Assembly: GCA_951799425.1 (NCBI GenBank)
Contig: OX637402.1
Span: 29,914,492-29,978,491 of the forward strand
Direction of reading: 5' to 3'
Length of the DNA stretch: 64,000 bases
DNA from: Ilex aquifolium
Lineage: Eukaryota > Streptophyta > Magnoliopsida > Aquifoliales > Aquifoliaceae
Part shown: positions 36,879 through 47,654 of the stretch, piece after piece
How positions within the stretch are numbered: the first letter of the stretch is position 1
How the letters are laid out: every line of letters starts with the position of its first letter
Notes under the pieces: model-generated
What the model was told of the DNA's origin: nothing
The model's input: the letters and a program-made list of their open reading frames with translations, nothing else
Database searches by the model: none
Position numbers and translations under genes: made by a program

Positions 36879-37002
36879 TCTAGCCTACAACACTATACCT
36901 GTCTAAAAGATCTTGGAAATAACTTCGTGGGAGCTTCTATAACTCTTGGTAGGGAGAGAGAGAGAGGGAGGCTTCTTAGTCTAGGAGGCTTGTGCAACTT
37001 AG

Positions 37003-37022
37003 AATATATATACATATATATA
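37003..37022 (-). promoter_or_regulatory. TATA box candidates of ACS copy 2
   Basis: TA-rich stretch (minus strand ctatatatatg and gtatatatatt) about 125-145 bp upstream of the ATG at 36878, at the position of the copy 1 TATA candidates, with a (CT)n leader tract downstream. Confidence 0.45.
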
Positions 37023-37151
37023 GGTGGTTGTGAAACACACTACCCGACAGTATTTTTTGTGGACGGTGCTCATTATGTTGACCAAAGAAACACTCAATTT
37101 TCTTGAACCAATTAATGGAGAGATAATATTCAACTTTTCACTTATTAAAAT

Positions 37152-37331
37152 GGGAAATATTACCTGGATCTTATTTGTGGCCTTATTTAAGGACCTAATA
37201 ATATATAATTATTGAATTTGTTGTGAGCTTCATCTAACATTGGAACTCACAACTAATTTAATAGTTGCATTGAAGCCACATTATTAAATCCCTAAATAAG
37301 GTTTTCAGATAAGATCCCTCTAGCATTGCTC
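37152..37331. mobile_element. MITE (180 bp) in the upstream region of ACS copy 2
   Basis: Flanked by the 9 bp duplication TATTAAAAT (37143-37151 and 37332-37340). The empty site is present upstream of copy 1 (around 21033). The right terminus on the minus strand, gagcaatgctagagggatct, pairs with the left gggaaatattacctggatct. It belongs with the gagcaatgctatt family elsewhere in the window. Confidence 0.75.
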
Positions 37332-38507
37332 TATTAAAATTGATCCCATTCGTCTGTTTCAACTTTCAAGTTGGGTATAGCACGAAAAAGGAAACCTAGT
37401 CCAAAGGATTAATTATCTGCTGAACTAGATGTTCTTGTTCTTTTTTTAGTTCAACGGTCAAGGGTATTTTGGTCAGTTTACATATACTTCAATTAATTTT
37501 TTCTCCAGTCCAGTTAAAAACAAGTCATCCATGTCGGGACTAGCGAATTCATGAAACTTGGGCCTAAAAAATTGTCAAATCCTATTCTGAGTACGATGTC
37601 CCTTTAACTATATACTTTTGTTTCACTTTACTCCTTAACTAAACGTTACACATTTTTTGAATAAAATTTTTTTGAAGCCCGCAATAAAATGCAAGTTTTC
37701 AATATCTATATTTGGGTTAATTTGAAACTAACAAGTATAATTGGAAGTAAAATAATATAGAAGGTAATAGTTGAAATGACAATAATAAACTAATAAGTAT
37801 ATATAAGTGGACGTTCAATGTGAGAAATGTGATGATTAAGGGAACAATATGAAAGAAGCAATATAATTGAGAGGGCCAGTATATAATTTTCCTACGACCA
37901 AAAGGCCCACAGGTTCCCTCATTTTCCTATTATCTTCCCTAGCTAACATAGGCAAAATTAATACAGCTTGTGTTGTGATCCAACTACAGGTAATCTGCAT
38001 CGATCTGCTATGTATTCCCTCGAGCCAACAATGTGACATGATCTGTGGTGATACAAATACACACACACGCACACACATCCCTACCAAAGTTTATGGAAAA
38101 AAAGTAGTTATTGATTACCTCGGTAAAGATGACAATGGAAGCTCACCATGTTCTCAACGTATTAATACCGTTTCTTGAATCGGGATTTGAAGAGAATATA
38201 TAAGCTATACATATAATTATATATTGACCGACACCGAGAACTTTAAGGGGGAAAACGTTGTTTCTAGGTTTCATACACATGACAGGCGCCGGATAGTATC
38301 TTCAAGATAATAATAATTTATTTCTTTATAATTCTCTGTTCATCTAGCAGCTGGTAAAGATCAAAAGTCACATGAGTGTCACCATTCACTAGCAGTAAGC
38401 ATGATCTGAATATATCACGACAATTCATACTTGCGGACTAATTGGGAAAATAAGGGGTATCGGTACATGTATAATTGATGTCAAGCTACTCATGATTAAT
38501 AATGTTG

Positions 38508-38608
38508 AATGTTTAATCAGTTTGAAACTAGTTTGAAGTTTTTTTTTTTTTTTTTTTTTGTGGGTGCAAAGTCATTCGAATGTTAATCAGTTTGAAACTG
38601 GTTTGAAG
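38508..38608 (-). mobile_element. Short poly(A)-tail retroinsertion with about 30 bp direct repeats
   Basis: Direct repeats with the core taatcagtttgaaact (38508-38538 and 38578-38608) flank a poly-T run of about 21 bases (38539-38559) and 18 unique bases. Read on the minus strand this is a truncated insert with a poly(A) tail and long target duplication, as made by LINE machinery. Confidence 0.5.
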
Positions 38609-39574
38609 ACTTATTGGTCCCGTTTAATCAATACCCACAAAGGTTTCATCAGGTTTAAAAGGCAGAGAGCTCATCACAGTCTTGTCTAAAATTCAGGTAT
38701 GTGGTAATCCATCGTGGGCACACACTAATATACTCTATATTGAAGGCATAGCTGTTCCACGTGTCATGAACCCAAGAATGGCCAAAGGTGGTCCATCGAC
38801 CATCTATTGTTGAAACCTTCTGAGAGGAGGGGTCGGACCCAGGACTGAACCATGGTCCAACTGTTCTGGGTCCCACTCTACCATCAATTCCATGTCTGCC
38901 ATTTTCTGTTTATTCTCTTCTGTCTGTCGCAATTAAACTTCAATCTCTTCTCTTATTTCTCATGTAAACTCATTAATACACAAAAAATGCACATCCAAAT
39001 ATCCTGCCCAATTAGTGCAGAACTGCCAATAATGTGACACCCCAAAAGTTCGAATGATGGTCTTGAAAAGCTTGTAAGTTGTACCTCCTATTGAGCGCAC
39101 TAGTCCTTGCTTGGTTACTATTAATCACTGTTAATAAGATGTTTCTGGGTAGAGATTCAATATCTACATTGGGGGCAATGATACCCAGTTGTCCCTATTG
39201 ACATTTGACAGGAAGTGACTTACAAAAGGAAGCATCAACCTTGGCTGAAGTTTCGAGCAAGAAAGTATTAGCCAATCTTATGATTTTCCAGGCAAATACA
39301 TGAACATTAATGATAGTGGAAGAAGGTAGGAAAAACAGTTTCAATATATATATGCAAAATATATAATGATCAATTTTATTATGGCCATTGAATTAGTAGC
39401 AGTTCTCAAAATTGAATAAAATTTACTATCAATATAATCGTCATAATGTATTAGACCCCATATTAGATACAAGTAACGTTATTGTATATATGTTTCATTT
39501 TCAATCTAGTAGGGGCAGTGTTGAATTGGAAATTTGCCTTTTAATGGTCAAATTTAGAAGGAAGTCTTAACACA

Positions 39575-39710
39575 GTAGTAACCCGATTGTTGTTGCGATA
39601 TTATGACTTAGGGGTAAGGGTTCAAGTCCCAAAAACAACCTCCTTCACATGGGAGGCAAGATTATCTATATATAACCCCCCTCAAACTCTGTAATAACGA
39701 GAGTTTCATA
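39575..39710 (+). mobile_element. tRNA-derived SINE-like element (Au-SINE-like)
   Basis: Contains an RNA polymerase III B-box-like gggttcaagtccc (39618-39630) preceded by gattgttgttgcgatattat and followed by aaacaacctcc...gggaggcaag, an arrangement like plant Au-type SINEs. Ends and target duplication are not resolved. Confidence 0.45.
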
Positions 39711-39976
39711 CATTGAACTTTGTTTTTTTGGTATTGAGCTTTTTTCACGGTAATAACTCTTACTCCTCACTCTGCAAAATTGGTGTTATGTGCTCCCAAT
39801 TCTTCTTATATTTTTTGGTAAGTATAAGATATTTCGAAAACAACTCAAGGATATTGTGCAAAATAGTTTCTAATGACAATAAACATTAGGGTGGATTCTC
39901 ATGTAAAATTGTAACCTGGCTCAATTCTTACATAAACATGGTTTTTTGTTGCAGAATGGATTAGACGGATTCCTCA

Positions 39977-40400
39977 GGCTCCGTTCAGTTAGAAATAAAT
40001 TGACGATGAAAAAATGAAAAAGTTAGAAAGCAAAGTGAAATAAAGGAAATATAAAAGAAGTTTATTTTTTTGTATCTGTTTGATTAGAATGAAAAAGTTG
40101 TTAGAAAAATATAAAAAAAATGGTGCAAGGACTAAATTATCCTTATTATATCAGTCTAAAGGAAAAAAGTAAGTGGACAAAACGGAAAAAATAAGACAAT
40201 TTTCACGGGAAACAAAAATTTTCCTGCACAATTTGTGGGAAATCAAAGTATATATTTACAGAAAAATTTGACATTTGAGAAAAAAAAAACTTTTTGGAGA
40301 AATTATACTTCTAGCTAATCAAACAAAGGAAAAGTTTGGTTTTTTTTTTTTATATATTTTTTTGCACTCTCTAATGTTTTGACGCTAACCAAACGAAGCC
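39977..40400. mobile_element. MITE (424 bp) with 16 bp TIRs and TCA target duplication
   Basis: Left end ggctccgttcagttag; right end ctaaccaaacgaagcc, whose reverse complement matches the left at 13 of 16 positions. TCA occurs on both sides (39974-39976 and 40401-40403). The interior is A-rich and non-coding. A 3 bp duplication suggests a Harbinger- or CACTA-type source, but the class is open. Confidence 0.55.
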
Positions 40401-40403
40401 TCA

Positions 40404-41207
40404 AAGAAGTTGCAATTTGGGTGAATTTCAACCTCCTTATGAAATCGACTTCTTCCTCTTGAAGTTCGAACCAGACTTTGTGATTTTGATCATCCTTGGA
40501 TTTCCGTGAGTGGTTTGACTAAGTGAAAACTAGCTTACCTAATAACATACTAAGATCCAAGCTAACCAAAAACCTAGGTGCGGGCTACTCATGTAATAAA
40601 AGGCAAAAGAGGTGGGAAGTCAATTGAAATAACCCAACTCCATTCTGCAACTTTGTTCAGAGATCATTATTTGTCAAAATGTATTTATGAGAGCATCTTC
40701 TTTTCATGGTTACAGTCTGTTTGCGATTGGACAACTTGAAAAATTCTCAAACTCTTACACATTATTCTCACACCAGGCCCCTTGTGAGATACACGAGAGT
40801 CTCCGACTATATGCCACTTGTGAGAATAATGTATAACCATGTATAAAGGCAAACAATACAGGGCTAGCTTATAAGTTTGATAGTGCATTGCATATCCTTT
40901 TCACAAAACTTTTTTTTTTTGTTTTCATCGCATTCGAGATAAAACTACGTATATCTAATAATTTGTAAACTAATAATGGCGAAAGTCTATTTAAAAAAAT
41001 ATTTTAAGAATGGGAAAGCATGTGATTTTGTAGTGGAAAGGGTGCAATAAGGTCATGTGAGTTCCTCGTTTCAGGGTTCCCCCAAAAAACATCCTCAAGA
41101 CATCATTCTATGGCTTTTGGGACCCTGTGAGACACGATACTTGGTGACATATAACATGATGCATGTTAGTCCATCACCCTGATCCCAATTAAGACATTAG
41201 ACATTGT

Positions 41208-41242
<35 letters not shown>

Positions 41243-41633
41243 ACCACTGAAGAAGAAGCTTTCACGAAAATGGAAATGCGTCCAGAATTCTAAAACCTTC
41301 AAGACTGACTGTATATGAGAAAACGACATAAAGCCAAACAAAACCTGAAGAGTGGTGTTTTCAACCCATTAATTACTTCATATCCATCTTTAAGCTGTCT
41401 ACAGATATGCTTGAAACACAGTACTATTTCATCTGTTCTGGTTCTGCATGAACAAAGACTACCAAAGTCCTCCTCATTATATTCCGCGTGATGTTAATGT
41501 CCATATTGGTGGACTCCCCATGTGGTTTCGCAGACGGTAATAGTCAAATGAGTCAGAGTACTGAAATGCCATTTTTCATCACTCTGTCTCCGTTTTTTAT
41601 TCAATAAAAACATAAAATAATGTAAAAAAATTT
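40404..41633. other. Intergenic region without a recognised gene
   Basis: AT-rich DNA with a (CT)n(CA)n microsatellite at about 41212-41242. An imperfect inverted pair around 40755-40835 (cacattattctcac and gtgagaataatgt) may be a small palindromic element. Short frames lack recognisable features. Confidence 0.4.
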
Positions 41634-42490
41634 GTTAAAATAATTCGGTGAGACTCAACTTATTCTCTAGCGGCCAAAGTGTTTGGCGGGACTTTAAGCG
41701 GTTCAACAGTCCCCAGACTGACACGTGTGAAAAGATAGCCGTTGTGGAACTCAAGAGACACCATGGAATGGAGCCGAGGATGGATGGCTCGGAGGAACCA
41801 AGTACATATATCAACACCAGCATTTAAGATGATTTGACAGCATATTTATGACGATGTGAGTGATTAAGACAAGGCTATTAATGAGCCTCTGCTTCTTCGA
41901 AGACCCAAACTGACAGTCATGAGTGCAAGAATTAATGACTATGGCGCCGAGAACGGAATCTAAGGTACCGACCCCCCGAGTACCGAGTGCTCGGAAGTAG
42001 GTGTCAAACGCCGATCAGAGACACTTGAGTGCCCGGGGAAAGCCTTAGGCTCTCGGCGTAGTCCTGAGAGCTAATCCTATTGCCCGAGCATTGATGACAC
42101 GAGAATTTGAGTAGAAAATACTCCTCACGCATGGGTAGGGATGCAGTCCATTAAATATTGAGATAGGACTCTCTGTCCATGCACTTATTGCTGATTCAAG
42201 TATAAATATACCTCAGAAAAATAGACAAAGATACGTAATTCACACTAAGAAAAATTAATACACTGTGTTCAAGCCTCCAAATTTATATTGAGGCTTCGAA
42301 GGGGACAAGCCGGGTGTTCACCCGGCCCATGTCCTAACATTTCCTTGGTTGTTTCAGGTCATTCATCGCAAGGATCGTTATCTCAAACTATTGAAGGAAA
42401 TCTCCCGTGCAGTATTCTACGTCAGACCCTAGTTTCGGTGATAAGACCTTTAGATAGTTGTGTAATACTAAAAAGTGATACTCCCTAGAA
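41634..42490 (+). mobile_element. LTR-like retrotransposon remnant
   Basis: A block with higher GC than its surroundings. It has repeated 'ctcgg'-type phrases (about 41960-42090), a TATA-like agtataaatata (about 42199), then ttgaggcttcgaaggggaca and ccgggtgttcacccgg. This succession is typical of plant LTRs. Possible start TGTTAAAATA. Ends, target duplication and internal genes are not identified, so limits are approximate. Confidence 0.35.
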
Positions 42491-44055
42491 ATAATACATA
42501 TTCATATCTATTTCTCGTACCCAAAAAAAATATATTAATTGTTGAATTTTTTTATTAAGATTGTATCACTTGAAATATAATAAAATCAACAAATTAAATT
42601 AAATTTTCCAAGCAATAAAAAAAATTAGTCTAAGTTTTTAGTTCCAAGAGCATTCCTTCGTATCCTTATCCTAGTCAAAAGAATTGAGGATTGAACACGT
42701 TCGTCGAAATCGCATAATAGACTCTTATTAATGCGTGAAACACGACCTCGGTGCAGTCTACGCATAACAACCTTAACTGGGTAAAATCCCAAACGACCAC
42801 AATGTGAAACGATTCAACACTCAATTCCAAATGGAGCAAGGTTTGGTGCATCAGATAATAAGGTGATAAATGTGACATTCGTAGTCTTCGTAAATCAAAT
42901 GGAACCAACTACTACTGTACTGTACTTTCTTCTTTTTTTCTTTTCTTTTTTCCTTTAAGAAATGGTTAGCAATGTGGTTATACGAAATTGCGTTTCATTC
43001 ATATGGTCCTCACTTCAATTCCATTTTATTAGAGTATTATTTTTTGAGCAACGCTATAGAATCTAATTAGAGGGACTTAATTCAATGTCTTCATTGGATT
43101 AATTGTGATTTTTAATGTTACATGAGATCTACCTTTAATCCAATGAATATATTGAATTAAGTTCTCAAACTAAATCTCAAGTCCAAATAATATTTTTCTT
43201 ATTTTTTTTATCACATCACTCTTCGGGAGGGGATGTTACAAAATGGTTTGGTTTTGTAGACTTTAACCCGTGAATTCGTGGGTTTTGTTTATTTTTTTGG
43301 TTCAATGGTTAGGATTATTCGTACCAACTTACATGCATTTCGACTAATCTTCTCTCTAATCTGGTCAAAGGCAAATCATCTAAAATCTTTCATGGTCTGA
43401 CCCTAAAAAATTGTCAAGATTTAAACCCAAAATATTTAAATTTACAGGTCATTCCTATTACCATTTCAACTACCTTTTTTTGAGATTGAATACGGGCTTT
43501 TGATTTGCATGACAAGCTTGCAATAGTTGCAGGCTTTTTCTTCCACCATTTGGGTCACTTGATTTCGATCCGAACAAGTGGGCTTCAGGTAATCTTTTGG
43601 ATCAATAATGGGTCAAGTCCATTACCAATCTATAATGCATTTGGTCCCAAATTAAGTACAAATAGTAGTTGAATGTAGAGTGGACTAAAAAATTATATCC
43701 ATGCTTTATTAACTCGCAAATCGGTAACTGATTACATGATACTCAATTTTATTTATAAGGATAGAATATTATCTCCCAAATTAATTCAAATACAACTTGG
43801 TCTTTATATTTTTATAATATACCGATTCATGATATATTATAACTCTTATAATTTATTTCCTATTGATTTGATCACTAATAAATCTATCCTAGGAATGTTA
43901 GAATTTTTTCAACTTCTTTTACATTCTATATGAGATTCTCACACGTGGTGTTCCAACATTATTTGTTGATCTAATGAATCATTACCTTTGAATTGATAAC
44001 GAGTCCTTCCCAATTAATAGTGGAGTCTAATATCAATCCAATGACAAATAGTAAT
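42491..44055. other. Intergenic region with MITE debris
   Basis: AT-rich. 43260-43420 is diverged but similar to 21125-21270 and 37440-37590 (shared ggttcaa(t/c)ggt...attgtcaa), so it is a dispersed repeat. A degenerate member of the gagcaatgct MITE family lies at about 43046-43198. No gene. Confidence 0.4.
43046..43198. mobile_element. Degenerate MITE of the gagcaatgct family
   Basis: Starts gagcaacgctatagaatct and has internal sequence like other members (cattggattaattgtgat, later tgaattaagt). The flanks (ttattttt on both sides) suggest a decayed 9 bp duplication. Limits are approximate. Confidence 0.4.
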
Positions 44056-44058
44056 TAA

Positions 44059-45586
44059 GGGTTTGTTTGATAACACCAATTAATGCATAAAAATTGAATA
44101 TTTTAAAAACTTAATGAATTAAACTCGTTTGGTAACCAAAAACTAATATTATTTAATATTTTAAGCATTTTTTAAAAATAGGCTAAAATTTTAAATAGAA
44201 AATCACCTACTTATTATTTTAATGATAAAAATTAAATTTTAGTTAGTAAAAATTTTATAAATTCTTCATAATAGATAAAATATAGAGTAATACTATTTGA
44301 ACCTAAAAATTTGACCTAATTTGCTGACATAATGATGTGGCTTCATAGGAATCATTGGATCAACACCAAGTTCCAATGTTTGATGGGGTCTACAGTGAAT
44401 CTAAAGGTCACAGTGAATTAGGTCAGCAAATTATGTCAGTAAATTAAGTCTCAATAGCATTGCTCTAAAATATACCCTTAATACATTTTACACTCTTAAG
44501 TTTTCAATACCTACCATTCACTATCACCATTGCCCCCACCATTGTGCTGCCGTCGTCACCACCACAATTGTGTTACCACCACCCCCCACTACCACTCACC
44601 ACCAACACAACCACCATTGTGATGTTGATGGTAAGAATAAGGTAATTGCGATGAGATAGTTAAAAAAAATGATAAAATTAAAATAATAATAATTTTTAAA
44701 TTTTCAACTCTTTATATTTGTTAAACAGTTTGATTCAATTCAATATTTAAAATTTAGTGGATACCAAATAGTGTGCAAATTAAAAAATTCAACATTTAAA
44801 CACTTAAAATTTAGCATTTATTTTTCAGTATTCAGCTTTCAATTTTATCAAACATCACCTTGAAAAAACTGAAAGCTGGAGTTTGAAAACTAAAAGCTGA
44901 AGTCTGAAAGTTGAATTCGTGAATTGTTTGGTATTCTCTTAAATTTAAGCACTAAATTGAATCAAACTATTTGATAACTATACAGCGTTGATGTCTAAAA
45001 ATAAATTAATTTTCATTTTTACCCTTATACTCTTTACTTTTGAAATATTTATAAAATATATTTTTATCTAATAAAAACTACGATATATCAAATTAGTTTA
45101 ATTCATAACATAAATTATAATCACTATTATCATATTGTAGTCTACATTTAATAAACATGATAATAAAATTAATTTAAATTAAATTGATCACTTAAAGCTG
45201 TCAATTGTCATAAATTTTAAAAATTACAATTGTAGATTATTTTATTTGTGTCTGTGTGTGTGTTTATGTATGTGTGTGCAGCGTGTGTGTGCGCGTTTGC
45301 GCTTTATGCATTGTGTGTGTAATTATGTGTGTATGTGTGTGACGAAGAAGAAAATAGAAGAAATAACTTAGTTGCATGTGTGTAATTCATAAAGACGACA
45401 ACAAAAAGAAAAATGGTGGTGAGGATGATAGATAAATTATAGGTTTTGGAGAGAACACTAATTAGAGTTCTAATAAGATTGGGAAATATTTTTAAGATAT
45501 TCAAATTTTAGTTATCAAATGAGCTTAATTAATAAGTGTAAAATACATTCATTTTAAGTGCTGAATTTGAATTAACAAACACACCC
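44059..45586. mobile_element. Tourist/PIF-like non-autonomous element (1.5 kb)
   Basis: Left end gggtttgtttgataa; right end read on minus gggtgtgtttgttaa. TAA on both sides (44056-44058 and 45587-45589), the Harbinger-type duplication. The interior has a CACC/GTGG triplet patch (44520-44640), a related internal end near 44840-44900 and a TG microsatellite (45245-45340). It carries the nested MITE 44285-44465. No transposase. Confidence 0.55.
44285..44465. mobile_element. MITE (181 bp) with 9 bp target duplication, nested in the Tourist-like element
   Basis: Flanked by TAAAATATA (44276-44284 and 44466-44474). Termini gagtaatactatttgaacc and, on the minus strand, gagcaatgctattgagactt. Member of the same family as 37152-37331, 49324-49491 and 60600-60754. 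Confidence 0.75.
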
Positions 45587-45589
45587 TAA

Positions 45590-45964
45590 ATTTATAAATT
45601 AAATATAAATAACATTATTCTTGTTAATTATAGATTGTGACGTATAATAAACCGTTTCCAAGTTGTATATTTGTTCATTTATAATCAGCGTTGAACCTCA
45701 ATTTCTTACTTAATTTCATCACCAATAGTTTTTACTATTAAAAAAATTGGGGAAAATTATATAAGGTTTTTTTTTTTTAAATGTCAGGCACACCATAAGT
45801 GGGAAGAAGCATTGTTAAGTGCGGTTTGTGACTGGTGATAGATATGTCTGGCAATTCCAAACACGACTTTACAAGCGCAACATAAAATAGAATATTAATT
45901 AATTTGAATTTAATTTGGATGGTAAACGGATTGAACCAGAGCCCTATCAAATAAATGTTGATAC
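45590..45964. other. Short intergenic spacer
   Basis: AT-rich; nothing recognised. Confidence 0.4.
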
Positions 45965-45988
45965 ATGTTGGGCTCTCCTAAAAAAATT

Positions 45989-46773
45989 TGGGAAATTTGG
46001 AGGCCGGTCCCCCTATATGGACTTGTTTGGACTTAAGTCCGTCAAGAAAACTTATTTGTTATGAAGTCCGTTTTTTGTCAATTTTACCATAATATCCCTT
46101 CCCTTTAGAAGTGAAATAAAACTAAAAATTAAAAACTCTTAAATCTTAGGAGTTTGACTAACATTAAAATATTTTCTCTCTCATATCTATCTATATCCAT
46201 ATATAGGTTAAGAGTTTGACTAACATTAAAATTTTGCCTCTCTCTTATCTATCTATATCCATATATATATATATATATAGTAACATTAAAAATAAAAAAT
46301 AGTAACATTGAAATACAAAAAAAGTTATGATTTGGATACAAAAAATAATACATTTAAACACAAAAAAATAGTAACATTTAAACATAAAAAAAAATTGAAA
46401 CATTCAATATTAATATTTTTAAAAAATAACAACAGTAACATGTTCAACAAAAATTGTAACATACTTAATAATAATTATTTCTTTCAAATTCAAACGCAAA
46501 AAATAGTACCATTCAAACACAAAAAATAGTAATATTCAAAAACAAAACAAATAGTAATATTGAATATTAATATTTAGTAAAATAATAGTAGTAACATGCT
46601 CAACAAAAACAGTAACATGCTCAAAATAATAGGAACATGAATAGTAACATACTCAACAAAAGTAGTAACATGAACAGTAACATAATAAAAAAAATAGTAA
46701 CATGAATTTGATATATATATATATATATATGGAGAGAGAGAGAGACAGAGGGAGAGAGAGAGAGTTTTGAATT

Positions 46774-46854
<81 letters not shown>

Positions 46855-46917
46855 AATTTGAATTTTAAATTTATGATGGAGATTTTATATATATATATAG
46901 AGAGAGCTTTGAATTTG

Positions 46918-46963
<46 letters not shown>

Positions 46964-47248
46964 CTTTGAATTTGAATTTTAAATTTATGATGGAGATTTT
47001 ATTGGCATATTTTAATTGACCTTGAATTAAGGAATAACAATTTCCAAAATAGGAAATTAATTTAACTTCCTTTCAAGGAAGGGTATTTTTGAGATAAAAA
47101 AAAAAAAGTGGACTTAAGTCATTACATATAATTTTAAATATGGACTTAGCCCCTTATAAGTTTCCTTGGCGGACTTATCTCCAAACAAGTACATCTAGGG
47201 GGACTCACTTCCAATTTTCACAAAAAATTTCCCCTAGTAATCTCATAA
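45989..47248. mobile_element. TIR element 'B' (about 1.26 kb), complete relative of element A
   Basis: Inverted termini: the left contains tccccctatatggacttg, the right read on minus tccccctagatgtacttg, with similarity extending about 70 bp. The interior is agtaacatt-rich DNA with several TA and GA runs (46705-46965). A 24 bp direct repeat beginning atgttgggctctcc flanks it (45965-45988 and 47249-47272). No coding capacity. It shows the unoccupied state of both nested insertions in A. Confidence 0.65.
46705..46965. repeat. Compound TA/GA microsatellite cluster
   Basis: Alternating (TA)n and (GA)n blocks, repeated three times with tttgaatttgaatttt-like links inside element B. The same arrangement is found once at 30525-30655 in element A. 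Confidence 0.8.
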
Positions 47249-47465
47249 ATGTTGGGCTCTCCTAAAAAAATTGGGCCTTCTGGTTATGTCTTGGTCCACC
47301 CAAGGTGGAAAGAAACATTAATGGCCCATGCCAACCATGGCGCGCGCGCGCGTCCGAGTTAGCCAGACACGTGCTGTCCCTCCACCTCCACCATTCGCCA
47401 CCGCGCGGGCACTCTGCAAATAAGGGTCTGAGCATCAATTTATCGCACCTCAATTTTGAAGGAGA

Positions 47466-47511
47466 TAGCGTATTGTTATCACAGAGAGAGGGAGAGAGAG
47501 AGAGAGAGAGA
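47466..47511 (+). repeat. GA microsatellite in the J-domain gene leader
   Basis: A gagagaggg(ag)n tract about 150-190 bp before the ATG, probably in the 5' UTR, as at the other genes of this window. Just upstream is a CG-rich patch with gcgcgcgcgcg at about 47341. Confidence 0.55.
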
Positions 47512-47654
47512 CTTCTATTGCAAGGCGGTGTGGAGAAATTCAAATCCTACTAGAAATCAGAAGACAAAGGGAGAGGCATGGTTTTAGGGTTTGGATTCCA
47601 ATTCGTAACATTTGAGTGGATTTGGTGAATTCAACAACATCTATAGACAAGAAG

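Larger units (their letters stand above)
21341..37650. repeat. Right unit of the tandem segmental duplication, enlarged by nested insertions
   Basis: This is the counterpart of 9582-21340. It lost parts of the RXW8 fragment (counterparts of about 9774-10634, 11450-12163 and 12728-12947). It gained an 8 kb nested element (22843-30908) and a 180 bp MITE (37152-37331). It lacks the solo LTR and the 1.1 kb insertion seen in the left unit. Confidence 0.88.
37651..39976. other. Intergenic region
   Basis: Past the duplication end. Contains an AC microsatellite (38058-38078), a poly-T retro-tail insertion (38508-38608) and a SINE-like sequence (about 39575-39710). Short frames here show no recognisable protein. 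Confidence 0.5.

Noticed and set aside
42288..42488. 66-codon plus-strand frame
   Set aside because: It lies in LTR-like sequence, with a palindromic ccgggtgttcacccgg, and has no recognised domain.
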